Source: Vibrio aestivus (lineage in GTDB: Bacteria > Pseudomonadota > Gammaproteobacteria > Enterobacterales > Vibrionaceae). Taken from it: 64,000 nucleotides of DNA. Numbering within the stretch: the stretch's first letter is position 1; each line of letters opens with the position of its first letter. The position numbers and the translations under genes are program-made. Under the pieces are notes generated by a model. That model was given only the letters and a program-made list of their open reading frames with translations. It did no database searches and had not been told where the DNA came from. Of this stretch, positions 17,589 to 27,707 are shown piece by piece. The stretch spans positions 1-64,000 of the forward strand of contig JYJN01000025.1 of NCBI GenBank assembly GCA_003263845.1, given 5' to 3'.

Positions 17589-19667
17589 ATGGTTAATGAC
17601 GTAGAGTTTAAATTTGAAGCCACTGGTGTGGGGCACGAATTTCGAGTTGAGAGCTTTCAGGTGTCTGAAGAGCTCTCGAAGCCGTTTCATATTAGTCTTT
17701 CATTGCTTTCACTTGATGCAGATATTAGTTTTGAATCTTTGATTAGAAAGCCAGGCGTGTTGTCACTTTTTGGTCAAGGTGTTGGTTCTGCTCGTACGTT
17801 TAATGGTGTGATTAATGAAGTTCGTTATTTAGGCCAAGGGCGTCGTTTTGCGCGTTATCAATTAACCCTTGTGCCGCAGTTTTGGTTCTTGTCACAGAGA
17901 CGAGATTGTCGCATATTTCAAGCTCAAACGGCGCCAGATATCATTTCCCAAGTACTCGATGAAGCGGCGGTGACCAACTATCGCATGGAGCTCTCTGGAA
18001 CCTACCAAAACAAAGATTATGTTCTGCAATACCGAGAGTCCGATAGCCATTTCGTTCAGCGCATGCTAGCCGAGCATGGTATGTGGTACTACTTTGAGCA
18101 TAGTGCGGAAGCGCATACTATGGTTATTGTTGATAGTAATGATGCCATTCCTGAACTGGTTTCTACACCACTGAACTCGTCGTATATGGGGCCACTAGTA
18201 TTTCACTCTGATGCTGGTGGTGTTCCGGATCGCGAGCACATCTCAAATTTGGAGCTATGTAATCGAGTTCGAACGGGTCATGTAACTCATACAGATTACA
18301 ACTATGATCAACCAAAAACTCCTCAAGAAATGGAAAGCAGTGGTGAGCGTGATCAAGACTTGAAAGTGTTTGATTATCCAGGGCGATACACCGACCCAGA
18401 ATTTGGAAGAACCCGAGCTACTGAATGGATGTCAGATCATTTAGTCGAACGTGAGCAGGTGGAAGCTGCGGGTGATATCATGCGTTTAATACCCGGGCAC
18501 AGCTTTGATTTGAGTGAGCATCCCAGAGGCTCACTTAACAGAGATTATCTTCTGTTGTCCGTGAGCCATTCGGGCCATGATCCTCAAGTTCATGAGGACG
18601 AAACTAATGGCATGCCGACCTCCTATCAAAACCAATTTGTTTGTATACCTCGAAATGTAGATTTCCGTGCGCCTAAGCAGCCAGCTCCGGTTGTTGATGG
18701 CCCGCAAACTGCCGTTGTCGTTGGGCCCGCAGGCGAAGAAATTTACACCGATCCAATGGGGCGTATTAAGGTGCAGTTCCATTGGGACCGATATGGAGGG
18801 TTTGACGAGCATGCAAGCTGTTGGATTCGCGTGAGTCAATCAATGGCTGCGCCAACGTGGGGAGCGGTTTATCTACCAAGAATTGGGCACGAAGTCGTAG
18901 TCACTTTCTTAGAAGGCGATCCTGATAGACCTTTGGTAACCGGGGCTGTCTATAATGGCTTGCACTTTCCTCCTTATTCTTTGCCAGAGAACAAAACACG
19001 TACGACTTTCCGCACGCAAACTCATAAAGGTACGGGCTACAACGAGTTGAGCTTTGAGGATGAGTCAGATGAAGAGGAAATCTATATTCATGCTCAAAAA
19101 GATATGTCGACAAAGGTATTAAATAATCGCTACAGAGATATTGGCAACGATGAATTTTTGAAGGTGGCTCGGCATCAAACAAACGAAGTGCACGGTGACC
19201 ACTCTGAAACTATCGATGGGCATAAAACAACGCAAGTTAATAGCACATTTACCGAAACGGTAGAACAAGACGTTACAGTGACTTATAACGCCAACGAGAC
19301 TCAAGCCATTAAAGAAGATGCTGAATTAACTATTGGTGAGAACCGAAACACGAAAATTGGTAAGAACGACACTCTTGATGTTGGAGACAACAGTACGTTG
19401 ACGGTTGGAGAATCAAGAAGTGTCGACATTGGCAAAAATGATACAACGTCTATTGGCAATGACCTGACAGTGTCTGTTGGTGGTAATACTAATTACAGTA
19501 CAGAGCATGCAACAGAAGTGATTAGCGGCGATAAGATTGTTCTAAAAACAGGAGCATCTTCGCTCGTTATGAACAAAGATGGAACGATCAAGCTGACAGG
19601 CAATGCGATTACCATAGAAGGCAGCTCGAAAGTTATTGTTAAAGGCGGAAATGTAGCGATTAATTAA
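17589..19667 (+). CDS. vgrG: VgrG (TssI), T6SS spike protein
   Basis: The trimeric VgrG spike caps the Hcp tube. The 692-residue product has the gp27-like N-terminal region (residues 1-370), the OB-fold gp5-like region around I-Y-T-D-P-M-G-R-I-K-V-Q-F-H-W-D, and the conserved C-W-I-R-V-S-Q. It then has a long needle of short repeats (T-I-G-E-N-R, K-I-G-K-N-D, D-V-G-D-N-S) typical of the triple-stranded beta-helix. No extra C-terminal effector domain is present, so it is a structural VgrG. It overlaps the next gene as TAATG, pointing to a dedicated partner. Confidence 0.97.
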   Translation: MVNDVEFKFEATGVGHEFRVESFQVSEELSKPFHISLSLLSLDADISFESLIRKPGVLSLFGQGVGSARTFNGVINEVRYLGQGRRFARYQLTLVPQFWFLSQRRDCRIFQAQTAPDIISQVLDEAAVTNYRMELSGTYQNKDYVLQYRESDSHFVQRMLAEHGMWYYFEHSAEAHTMVIVDSNDAIPELVSTPLNSSYMGPLVFHSDAGGVPDREHISNLELCNRVRTGHVTHTDYNYDQPKTPQEMESSGERDQDLKVFDYPGRYTDPEFGRTRATEWMSDHLVEREQVEAAGDIMRLIPGHSFDLSEHPRGSLNRDYLLLSVSHSGHDPQVHEDETNGMPTSYQNQFVCIPRNVDFRAPKQPAPVVDGPQTAVVVGPAGEEIYTDPMGRIKVQFHWDRYGGFDEHASCWIRVSQSMAAPTWGAVYLPRIGHEVVVTFLEGDPDRPLVTGAVYNGLHFPPYSLPENKTRTTFRTQTHKGTGYNELSFEDESDEEEIYIHAQKDMSTKVLNNRYRDIGNDEFLKVARHQTNEVHGDHSETIDGHKTTQVNSTFTETVEQDVTVTYNANETQAIKEDAELTIGENRNTKIGKNDTLDVGDNSTLTVGESRSVDIGKNDTTSIGNDLTVSVGGNTNYSTEHATEVISGDKIVLKTGASSLVMNKDGTIKLTGNAITIEGSSKVIVKGGNVAIN

Positions 19668-20158
19668 TGGAGCCTTTAGAGACGCCCTCTCTCGTCATAG
19701 AGAAAACCTTATCTACAACGCAAGCTGACATACCAGCTTGCTTTTCTTGTTTTGGTATTGTTCAAGGTTTGTGTGAAGACCTTGACTCAATAAAAGTGGA
19801 CTTTGAAGGGAACCCGTTCCCTCACCCTATATCTGCCAAGCTCCAACGACGTTATTGTCGACAGGAGCTTCAATACGCAACAAAGGGTCGTTTTCGTTGC
19901 CATATCAAATTTCATAACGGCGACATGATGCTACCAATAGTTGAACAAATCTTCTTTGTGGTTAGTGAGAAAAATCAGCTTTGCTTGCAGGCAAACCGGC
20001 TGTTGATTGAAGCAGAAGACGTTCTAACTATCAAAAGTGGGGAAGCGGTGCAGACTTATTCCAAACAGTCAGATCGATTGATCTATCGAGCCAAAGCCAT
20101 TCAAATCAATGCATCCAAAGGATTGAGAATTCTAGGTGCAACCGTCGCTCTAAACTAA
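19667..20158 (+). CDS. VgrG-linked T6SS accessory protein (DUF6484-like)
   Basis: A 163-residue protein translated from a start overlapping the vgrG stop (TAATG). Its N-terminal half has the layout G-I-V-Q-G-L...I-K-V-D-F-E-G-N-P, resembling DUF6484 domains found beside VgrG. The C-terminal half repeats a beta-helix-like pattern (A-E-D-V-L-T-I-K-S-G, then A-I-Q-I-N-A-S-K-G-L-R-I-L-G) like the VgrG needle, so it may pack on the spike. The DUF assignment is from memory and tentative. Confidence 0.6.
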   Translation: MEPLETPSLVIEKTLSTTQADIPACFSCFGIVQGLCEDLDSIKVDFEGNPFPHPISAKLQRRYCRQELQYATKGRFRCHIKFHNGDMMLPIVEQIFFVVSEKNQLCLQANRLLIEAEDVLTIKSGEAVQTYSKQSDRLIYRAKAIQINASKGLRILGATVALN

Positions 20159-20173
20159 TACAAGAGGGTCTAT

Positions 20174-21505
20174 ATGCAGCAACGTATTGAGCTAATGCAG
20201 CTTGATGAATCTTTCTCGTCAGAGGATATAGAGCTAGCTCTGCAACTGATTAATCAAGAAAAGCTGTATTTGGATGATTGCCCGGAAGAAATTTTACTTT
20301 TCTGTCGGAGCAAGATTGAGTTAGCCGTTGAGAACATCACGTTTTTTATCAAACAGTCGTTTGTCCATCATCAACTGGGATACCCAAGCTCAAAGAGCAC
20401 CATCCTTAACTTATCTGCAGATAAGTTCTCTTCTCAGTTTAAGGTCTTACGCGCTTTCTATGAGTATCAGCCTGGTTTGATTTGGGAGTTAGAGTCTTTA
20501 GCACCGGACGTTTTGTTATGGTTCGCTCTAGATGCTCAAAATCACCTTTTTAGTGGCAAACGTATTGAAACTGAGCGCGATAGGTTTATCCATCTTTTTC
20601 TTTTTCAAGTAGCAAACCAATTGCCGACTAATTACGTCACTTTTATTTTTGCACAAGCGTCTAGCCCTTTAATAAACATATTGCTGGCAAAGTGGATTGA
20701 AGGTGGCGAAAGCGTACAAACAAACGGTTGCGCGTATCTTGCGTCTCGCCAAGGCCTAAGTCAATCGTTGGTTAAGCATTGGATTAGAACTCAAAAAATG
20801 CCTGATAATCAGGGGCACGCTTTTTTATCACTGAATGGGGTTTCTGAAAGTACAGAGTGGCTGGAAGAGAACGGCCTAAGTGCCAATCTATTCGAGTTAC
20901 TGTTAGCAAAGCAGGATAAACGAACGTGGATGCGCAGAAATTTTGATATCTCTTACCTTACCGAGGATCAAGGACTTTACGCAAGAGTACTTGAGTTTAA
21001 AGAGCTTGATCATTTTGACCCTAGTACCTGCGGTGCACCCATGCACTTAGTTATTGGTGCAAGATTTGATTGGTGTTCTAAAGTTTTAGAGAACTTTCAA
21101 CAGCTTAATGAGCAAGAAGCTTGGTTGGAAGCACTCTATGTTGTCTATGGGGATAAGCTGCCTTGCCGGCCTACTCAACTCGATATTGATTACGATTTTG
21201 ATGAAGTATGTTTGAAAATAGAAGACTGGATCGAACAAGGTGGGCATTTCTTTAATGGTCAGCTACGAATGGGAGTTGCGATGAATTTTGCCAGCACTAT
21301 AGAGGCTATGAGGTCTGAACATATTGGGTTTAGAACAAGAGAGTGGCTGTGGCGGCAAATCTGTTTACTGGGGTGCATTTATGTACCATGGAGCCCTTAT
21401 TTACCATTGAGCAGTCAAGATGAGATTTTATCAGCTCTTGAACTAACAAAGGGTATTGGGGAGAGATTTAATATGAGGAGCCAAGATGGAACTTTGGTCC
21501 GTTAA
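20174..21505 (+). CDS. T6SS-associated protein, possibly TIGR02270-type
   Basis: This 443-residue soluble, mainly helical protein has no signal peptide. It is rich in Leu and Trp and suggests helical repeats. The segment G-A-P-M-H-L-V-I-G-A-R-F-D-W and the position between vgrG and the DUF2169 gene fit the TIGR02270-type proteins I recall from T6SS loci. Its 3' end overlaps the start of the DUF2169 gene by 20 bases. The role is unknown and probably concerns spike loading. Confidence 0.5.
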   Translation: MQQRIELMQLDESFSSEDIELALQLINQEKLYLDDCPEEILLFCRSKIELAVENITFFIKQSFVHHQLGYPSSKSTILNLSADKFSSQFKVLRAFYEYQPGLIWELESLAPDVLLWFALDAQNHLFSGKRIETERDRFIHLFLFQVANQLPTNYVTFIFAQASSPLINILLAKWIEGGESVQTNGCAYLASRQGLSQSLVKHWIRTQKMPDNQGHAFLSLNGVSESTEWLEENGLSANLFELLLAKQDKRTWMRRNFDISYLTEDQGLYARVLEFKELDHFDPSTCGAPMHLVIGARFDWCSKVLENFQQLNEQEAWLEALYVVYGDKLPCRPTQLDIDYDFDEVCLKIEDWIEQGGHFFNGQLRMGVAMNFASTIEAMRSEHIGFRTREWLWRQICLLGCIYVPWSPYLPLSSQDEILSALELTKGIGERFNMRSQDGTLVR

Positions 21506-22474
21506 ACCCCATAAAAAGCTATTGACTAAGGGTCGGCTCTCGCGAGATCTAGAAGGTGAGGCTGTTTGGCTAGTGACTGGAAAGCAGGGATGGAAGTGGT
21601 CTGGCGAGAACTGGAACAAGCTAGACGATGTCGAGATCTTTGAAGCCCCTCAGTACTTGGGTGAGCCTGGGGTTTCAGCGCTAAAAAAGTGAAGATGATT
21701 TTGCGTTTTTGCAAACGAAACACTGATGTCGTGGTAGTTGGTAAGGCAAGAAGTTATGCGAAAAAGCCTGTAGATAGTATGGAATGTCGTTTATTAGTTG
21801 ATGAACATGTTGATAAAACAATAAAGATTGTTGGTCAAAGGCAATGGGTTGCGCATGCTGGTTCAATTACAGTGTCTGTTCCTCAAAAGTTTATTGAACG
21901 AGATATCGATCATTCACAGGCTATCGGGGGAGAGCACTACAATAGGGCTGGTGGAGGCGTTGCCTCTTCTCTTAAAGGGTATCAAGAGCGCCCCGTTCCT
22001 AGCGTGTTCTATCCAGATGAAAATTGGCAACTGAACTCAGATAAAGTCCGTGTTGCTGGTTTTGGACCGCTTCCTCCTTTTTTCAAGGAGCGGACCCAGT
22101 ATTTGGGTACTTACGATGAAGAATGGCAGGAAAATCGACGCCCGTTGTTACCTAAAGACTTTGACATGCGCTTTTATCAATGTGCACCCAGTGACCAGCA
22201 GTGCAATGGGTTTCTATTAGGCGGAGAACGTTTAATGCTCAGTGGCTTTTCTCATGACGAAGTGTTGGATTTTAGAATTCCAAGTCAAGCATTTTCCGCA
22301 ATTGCGCGAATTGATGGTGCAGAGCACTTATCAGACATGCCTTTACACACGGTGTTTATTGATGCAGACGAAGCTGTGGTCACATTAACTTACACAGGCT
22401 CTGTTAGCTGTAAGGGCATGGAGCACCTGCTAGCCCAAACTAGAATTGAAGAAAAGGAAGCTGCGTGTCTTTAG
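21486..22474 (+). CDS. DUF2169 protein, T6SS effector-adaptor family (two frameshifts near 21687 and 21721)
   Basis: DUF2169 proteins are cytoplasmic accessories or adaptors in T6SS gene clusters. The first 68 codons read M-E-L-W-S-V-K-P-H-K-K-L. A middle frame reads S-E-D-D-F-A-F-L-Q-T-K, and the third frame continues T-D-V-V-V-V-G-K-A-R, the conserved start of DUF2169. Removing one A from the A-run at 21683-21688 and one C at 21721 gives a continuous protein of about 328 residues. The body has H-Y-N-R-A-G-G-G and G-F-G-P-L-P-P-F, expected of the family. It overlaps both neighbours. Confidence 0.75.
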
Positions 22475-23402
22475 AAAAGTTTATTATAGCTTCAGAGCTT
22501 GTCACTCCTTCGGGTATGAACTCTTCGATATCGATGTCTGTCGCTAAGGCTGAGCTATCACGCTTCGCCAGTCAGACTTGTCCAACGACCGACAATAAGT
22601 ATGCTTGCGCATCGATAGATTTTATAAAGGCTGATTCGCTAGAAGAAAAATGGGTTGAAGTAACGAATTTGCTACTTGACTCATTACTGCAACAAATCCC
22701 GCCGAGCTTAAAACCAATACCGATGTTAATCACACTACCTCAATCGTTAAAAGAAAATGCGTTTCGCGAAAACTTTGCCTCCTCAGACAATGCGAATTTA
22801 ATTTCGCAGTATGAGGTTTTAGATTGTGATTCTGGACCTGAATTTGTAGATCAGGCTATCAAGAGTTTAGATAGATATGATGCTGTACTTGTGGTGGGCT
22901 TAGACTCTTTGTTTGAAGAGCGTTTGGAGCTTCTGGACGCTGGCAAGGTTCTTACTTCGGGTGTTCCTTGGGGTGTTGTACCAAGTGAAGGGGGGCAGGT
23001 GTTATTCTAGCGCGGCGAAATTTAGTTGAAACCTTAAAACTTAAACATAAGGCGAAGTTCAACTACTTAAGCTTTGACTACTCAGGTTCAGGTCGCCAAG
23101 CAATGATGAGCTTGGTCCGCAAGGCCTCGAGAAACATGACTCACTTAGGAAAGGTTTATACCGACAAAACAAGTTCACGCTCGCATACCGAAGACTATAG
23201 TTTTGCCATTGGGGCAAGGGCCGAAATATTTAGCGCTCCACAGAAACCACTAAACGTAGATAAACTGTGGGGCACTATGGGCAAATGCTCATCTTTAGCA
23301 CTGATATGTGTTTTCGCCAGTCAAGATAGTGATAAAGAGAAAGCGACCTTGATGATGTTTGATCAAACTTTTCACAGAGGGTTATTATTTATTGAATATT
23401 GA
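22465..23402 (+). CDS. Ketosynthase-fold protein in T6SS operon (frameshift near 22993)
   Basis: The protein resembles beta-ketoacyl synthases: V-L-V-V-G-L-D-S-L-F is the nucleophile-elbow region, but the Cys expected of active enzymes is not seen there. P-S-E-G-G-A-G-V-I-L-A-R-R then matches the G-E-G-A-A-A-x-x-L-A block. L-W-G-T-M-G-K-C-S-S-L-A-L near the end mimics the G-H-x-x-G-A-A-G helix without its His. The frame breaks in the G-run at 22990-22995: seven Gs give E-G-G-A-G-V-I-L-A (about 312 aa). A GTG start overlaps the DUF2169 gene. It is probably a catalytically dead homologue serving as a T6SS accessory protein. Confidence 0.6.
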
Positions 23403-23618
23403 TGCAACGTGTTTAATTAAGTTGCGACTGAAGATCACATTAATTTGTAAAGATTAGACCCAAATAATACCGACAAAGCGAATGCTATTTATTTATGCGA
23501 ATTAGTTGTTATAACTAAAATTATAGCGATAGTGTTTGTTTTATTTTCCAGCATTGAAAATAGATATCTGGACTTATTATTATGCCGCTTACTTCAGTAA
23601 ATCGGTAAAGAGTAGATA

Positions 23619-25601
23619 GTGTCAGATAATTCGCAAGCATCGACTAGCTATATTAACCAACTAGTCGTTAAAGCCATTAAAAAAAGAGAGAAAAAAGTTT
23701 CTAGCCATAGTAAGACAAAGCTAGAGTATGTCCTTTTCTCTCAGTTTGATGTTCTCGACACAATTCCCTCGCAAAGTGGCGATACGACGTTGTATCACCT
23801 AGCCAAGAAAGACGACCCTACGAAGCAGATTTGTTGCAAAGTACTAAATGAAGGTGCTCCGGAACACAGTAAAACCATTCTAATCAACGAAGCTAGTCGG
23901 TTAGAGGTGTCACAGCACCCGAGTGTTGCAGAGTTCATTAAAGTTGGTTCTGAGTTCGACCGTCCTTATCTTATGTATGAATGGATACAGGGTGAAAGCC
24001 TAGCCGAGAAGATGGCTCGCCATTCAAAGAAAGGTTTCAGACATGATCATATCGCATGGCTAGTCTACCAATTAGCGGGTGGTCTGGAGTATATGCACAC
24101 TAGGGGAGTGATTCATCTTGATATTAAACCTGCCAATGTGATAATAGCTGAAGGCGACAACGTTAAGCTTATCGACTTTGGTGCGTCCCGTTATATAGAT
24201 GAGAAGCAACCGTACTCTGAAGCGAGTATTAAATACGCCTCACCGGAATATTTGGATTCCGGTATGGCCTGTCCGGAAGATGATGTCTACTCACTCGCCT
24301 TATTAACAGGACACCTATTCCTTGGCGCGGTTTTTGGAGACGGTTGGTTAAAGCAACTTAAGGCTAGGCGATATCCTAAAGTCATACCGAAACATGTTGC
24401 TCGTATTCTTCGTAAGATCATCAAAAATCCACGTGGGCACGGCTATAGTGCATTTACGTTTGCACAGCAGCTTGCTCGAATCGATGCTCAAGCGCTCGAT
24501 AACGAGGCTTGCGCGCCTATCTTTAATAATCTTCGAAATGCTGATTTGGTTCTTCGGCCAAAAAGCCGCTTAGACGGTTTTCGGTTCGCGCGGATGCGAT
24601 ATTTAGAAGCTTCACTAGTCGCGGCGTTGTGTGTGGTGACGGGTTCGTACGTATATCAATCCAACCAGCCGGAATGGAAATCTATTGTACGTGAGAATAA
24701 TCCGTCGAATAGTTTTGTTAGTTCAATAAAGCCAGCACAAGCCGCTTCGTTTTTAGCACAGCCACCCTGGGAAATTGAAACAGCGCTGACTGAAATGTCG
24801 AAAGATGTCGTGTCAATGGCACCCTATAACGAGGCATATCAAGTTCAGCAGCATAGTCTCGAAAAGACTTATAACTCTTGGCGCGAATCGATTGCGGAAA
24901 AGCAGAACCATGCGTCTGCAATTCCTGCCTCAATACAGGCCATACGTAAAGATGTTGTCTCGCTCAGAACGGCATTGGCGAGCGACGGTGCTCTGTTCCC
25001 AAAAACGGACGAACTTCTAATATCAGTAATGTCGCAACTTAATCATTTAAATGCCGACACTGAACAAATCTCGCGAGCGGTAGGATATACCGATGAGCAG
25101 TTGATGGAGTTGATCTTGAAAGGCCATGGCGTGCAAGTCGCGGATTATATTAAGGCGTCATGGCATCAGGCTACGGCGAATCAATATTTGTATAGCCAAG
25201 CGCTACCTCAACAGTTAAGCCAAGCCTTGGTTAAAGTCGTTGATGAGGATGTGAACCGACACTATTACTCGCGAGCCATAGACAATGTCACCATTGCGAT
25301 GGGCTATTTCGGTGAAACGCCTGATCTTAAGCAAAAAGTGCGAGATCTGAAAGTAGCGCGAAGCGAGTTTATTCTTTTTAGTACCGTGACTGAAAAATCG
25401 ATATTTGATGCGAGCAAGCTCAATGCTTCTTTAATTGATCTTGAACGTAATGCTCCGAAGAAGTTCAGTGAAGTTAAAGACTTACTGGATAAGATGGCTA
25501 CAGATTCAATCGATAAAAGCCATCAAAAGTTTGCGCCAGCTAAAGGCGCGATTGCGGTACAGAAAGCATTACGCGATTACCGAACGTCGGTTGAGGGTTA
25601 A
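23619..25601 (+). CDS. ppkA: PpkA-type Ser/Thr kinase of the T6SS
   Basis: PpkA kinases phosphorylate FHA proteins to control T6SS assembly. Residues about 40-300 form a Hanks-type kinase: catalytic loop H-L-D-I-K-P-A-N at 166-173, D-F-G at about residue 188, and S-I-K-Y-A-S-P-E-Y in the activation segment. A single membrane segment (about 328-347) puts a 310-residue helical domain in the periplasm. The start is GTG 23619. The stop is two bases before the ATG of tssA. The FHA protein at 38887 is the likely substrate. No PppA phosphatase gene is visible in the window. Confidence 0.9.
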   Translation: MSDNSQASTSYINQLVVKAIKKREKKVSSHSKTKLEYVLFSQFDVLDTIPSQSGDTTLYHLAKKDDPTKQICCKVLNEGAPEHSKTILINEASRLEVSQHPSVAEFIKVGSEFDRPYLMYEWIQGESLAEKMARHSKKGFRHDHIAWLVYQLAGGLEYMHTRGVIHLDIKPANVIIAEGDNVKLIDFGASRYIDEKQPYSEASIKYASPEYLDSGMACPEDDVYSLALLTGHLFLGAVFGDGWLKQLKARRYPKVIPKHVARILRKIIKNPRGHGYSAFTFAQQLARIDAQALDNEACAPIFNNLRNADLVLRPKSRLDGFRFARMRYLEASLVAALCVVTGSYVYQSNQPEWKSIVRENNPSNSFVSSIKPAQAASFLAQPPWEIETALTEMSKDVVSMAPYNEAYQVQQHSLEKTYNSWRESIAEKQNHASAIPASIQAIRKDVVSLRTALASDGALFPKTDELLISVMSQLNHLNADTEQISRAVGYTDEQLMELILKGHGVQVADYIKASWHQATANQYLYSQALPQQLSQALVKVVDEDVNRHYYSRAIDNVTIAMGYFGETPDLKQKVRDLKVARSEFILFSTVTEKSIFDASKLNASLIDLERNAPKKFSEVKDLLDKMATDSIDKSHQKFAPAKGAIAVQKALRDYRTSVEG

Positions 25602-25603
25602 GT

Positions 25604-27163
25604 ATGAGTACCCAAGATTTAGCCGCACTTGTTTTACCGATCAATGAAAACTCGCCATCTGGTGATGATGCTCGTTATGAGTTCTGTTACGAGATGATGG
25701 AAGCAGAGGTCAAAAAATTTGGCTCTCTGTTTGGTGAAACAGTCAGTTGGCCTGTAGTTGAACAGCACTCTAAAGAGGTCTTATCTCAACACAGTAAAGA
25801 TATTAAAGCGATCTGTTATTTGACGCGTGCGTTAATGGAAGAGTCAGGTTTTGAAGGTTTAGTGCAAGGCTTGACGCTTTTTAATCAGCTATTAGACGAT
25901 TTTGGCAACGCACTTTATCCAAAGAGAAAGCGTGCTCGGGATGGTGCGATTGAGTGGTTTAATCATCAAATTGAAATTGCTGCAAGGAAGCTATCGATTA
26001 ACGAAGATGCGTCCCAATTGCTCGAACAGTCGTTAACACTTATTGGCGAGGTTCAACAAAGATTCGATGTCTGCTTTCCAGATGCAGACGCCGATTTTTT
26101 TGAGGTTAGAAGTGTTTTAAGTGAGATTAAAGAACGCTCTGCGTTGGTTCCTGAATCAGCACCAGTCAAAGAAAGTGCGATAGAAGAGCCTGAGCAAAGC
26201 AAGTCAGATTCAATTGATACATTGTCACCGGCTATATCGAAGACAGACCGTTTACCTGAGTCGCCTTCAATAAGTCATGACTCAACGACCACGCCAAAAG
26301 TAAAACAGGAAAAGCCCGAAGTCGAAATCGATGTCGATTTCTCTTCTCCTACTATTGCTAAACGTACGTTAAAGAATGTCGCTGAAATGCTGTTATCAAC
26401 GAAACCTGGTGACCCGTTGGCGTATCGTGTGTATCGGCACTTAACTTGGGAAGACATAGATTCACTTCCTGAAAGCCGCGATCAAGTGACAGAACTTCGA
26501 TTGGCTGTATCAGCAGATCAACAAGCTGAGTTTGAAGAAAAATCAAAACACGGCGGTGATCTATCGACAGTTAAACGCCTAGAAAAAATTCTTACCGATG
26601 CACCGTTCTGGATCACCGGCCATTATTACGTTTTCAGCATGTTGAACCATTTGGGTTATCAGCAAGCAGCAGACGCAGTGAAGCAAGAAGTCGCTGCCCT
26701 TACAAAAGATCTTAACGGGATCGAAGCGCTGAAATTTAAAGATCAGCTCCCATTTGCTAGCGACGAGACTCTGCGATGGATTGAGTCAAACGCAAACTCC
26801 AACACGACAAGTCTACAACCAAGCATTTTTGTTGATGACGAAGAGGATGTGAGTTGCGTGACATTAGACAATTTGGGAGAACATGTAGCAAACCTAGCCA
26901 CCAAACTGGACCAAGAAGGTTCGGGGAGAGGGCGATTTTTGCTGCATTTGAAAATGGTGAAAATCTATCACCAAGTTGGTTTGTACTCTTTGTGTATGCC
27001 ATATCTGGAAAGTGTTTTAGATATCTGCAAAGAGTCGAATCTTCCCCAATGGGAACCTCACCTAGCTGCCCAGTTGAACGGTTTAGTAGAAGCGACCTTA
27101 AAAGCGCTCTATCCCTCAGACGAACAGCGGCCCCAAAAGTACCAACATTGGGGTTTAAATTGA
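25604..27163 (+). CDS. tssA: TssA, T6SS assembly protein (ImpA N-terminal domain)
   Basis: TssA primes and coordinates tail-tube and sheath polymerisation at the baseplate. The 519-residue product has the ImpA-N domain in residues 1-180 (P-S-G-D-D-A-R-Y-E-F, A-L-Y-P-K-R-K-R-A-R-D-G-A-I-E-W). A Ser/Pro-rich linker (about 185-240) leads to a helical C-terminal half. It starts two bases after ppkA and 31 bases before tssB. The W-F-N-H and W-P-V-V-E-Q blocks are typical. Confidence 0.92.
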   Translation: MSTQDLAALVLPINENSPSGDDARYEFCYEMMEAEVKKFGSLFGETVSWPVVEQHSKEVLSQHSKDIKAICYLTRALMEESGFEGLVQGLTLFNQLLDDFGNALYPKRKRARDGAIEWFNHQIEIAARKLSINEDASQLLEQSLTLIGEVQQRFDVCFPDADADFFEVRSVLSEIKERSALVPESAPVKESAIEEPEQSKSDSIDTLSPAISKTDRLPESPSISHDSTTTPKVKQEKPEVEIDVDFSSPTIAKRTLKNVAEMLLSTKPGDPLAYRVYRHLTWEDIDSLPESRDQVTELRLAVSADQQAEFEEKSKHGGDLSTVKRLEKILTDAPFWITGHYYVFSMLNHLGYQQAADAVKQEVAALTKDLNGIEALKFKDQLPFASDETLRWIESNANSNTTSLQPSIFVDDEEDVSCVTLDNLGEHVANLATKLDQEGSGRGRFLLHLKMVKIYHQVGLYSLCMPYLESVLDICKESNLPQWEPHLAAQLNGLVEATLKALYPSDEQRPQKYQHWGLN

Positions 27164-27194
27164 TTAATAAACACAATTAGATAAGGAACTAATT

Positions 27195-27699
27195 ATGTCA
27201 CGTGATGGCTCGGTTGCTCCAAAAGAGCGAATCAATATCCGTTATGTTCCAGCGACAGGAGATGCGCAAGAGGACGTAGAACTGCCGCTAAGTATGATGG
27301 TTGTTGGTGATTTCTCTGCTCGTTCAGACGAAACGCCAATCGAAGATCGCACGCCGATTAACATTGATAAAGACAACTTTAACGAAGTACTTGAAGGCTA
27401 TGCGCCAAATGTAAAAGTTAACGTTGATAATCGCTTGTCTGAAGAAGAAGGAGCGCAGTTAGGCGTCGATTTAACGTTCAAGAACATGAGTGATTTCTCT
27501 CCAGAGGCGATTGCAAACAAAGTTCCTGAGCTGAATAGTCTGCTCGAGCTTCGTGAAGCTTTAGTGGCGTTGAAAGGCCTCTAGGTAATGTTCCGGCATT
27601 TCGTAAGAAAATTGCTCGGTACTTCAGGATGAAGAAGCACGTAACAAACTTCTTGCTGAGCTAAGCATCGGCGAAGAGAAAGAAGCTAAAGAAGAGTAA
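27195..27699 (+). CDS. tssB: TssB, T6SS sheath small subunit (two frameshifts near 27578 and 27618)
   Basis: TssB and TssC form the contractile sheath. The first 129 codons are canonical: K-E-R-I-N-I-R-Y, P-L-S-M-M-V-V-G-D-F, F-N-E-V-L, and P-E-A-I-A near the end. At 27578 a missing C creates a TAG. Restoring it gives K-G-P-L-G-N-V-P-A-F-R-K-K. At 27618 a missing G must be added to continue as V-L-Q-D-E-E-A-R-N-K-L-L, which ends at TAA 27697-27699. Restored length is about 168 residues, normal for TssB. Both errors lie in short runs, so the gene is probably intact in the organism. Confidence 0.93.
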
Positions 27700-27707
27700 G
27701 GAATAAC

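Noticed and set aside
26757-27180. Overlapping ORFs on both strands inside the tssA end
   Set aside because: The tssA frame is intact and matches its family; the others are shadows.
27578-27584. Programmed frameshift in tssB
   Set aside because: No slippery heptamer or downstream structure is seen, and a second frameshift follows 40 bases later. Both lie in short homopolymers like the others in the window.
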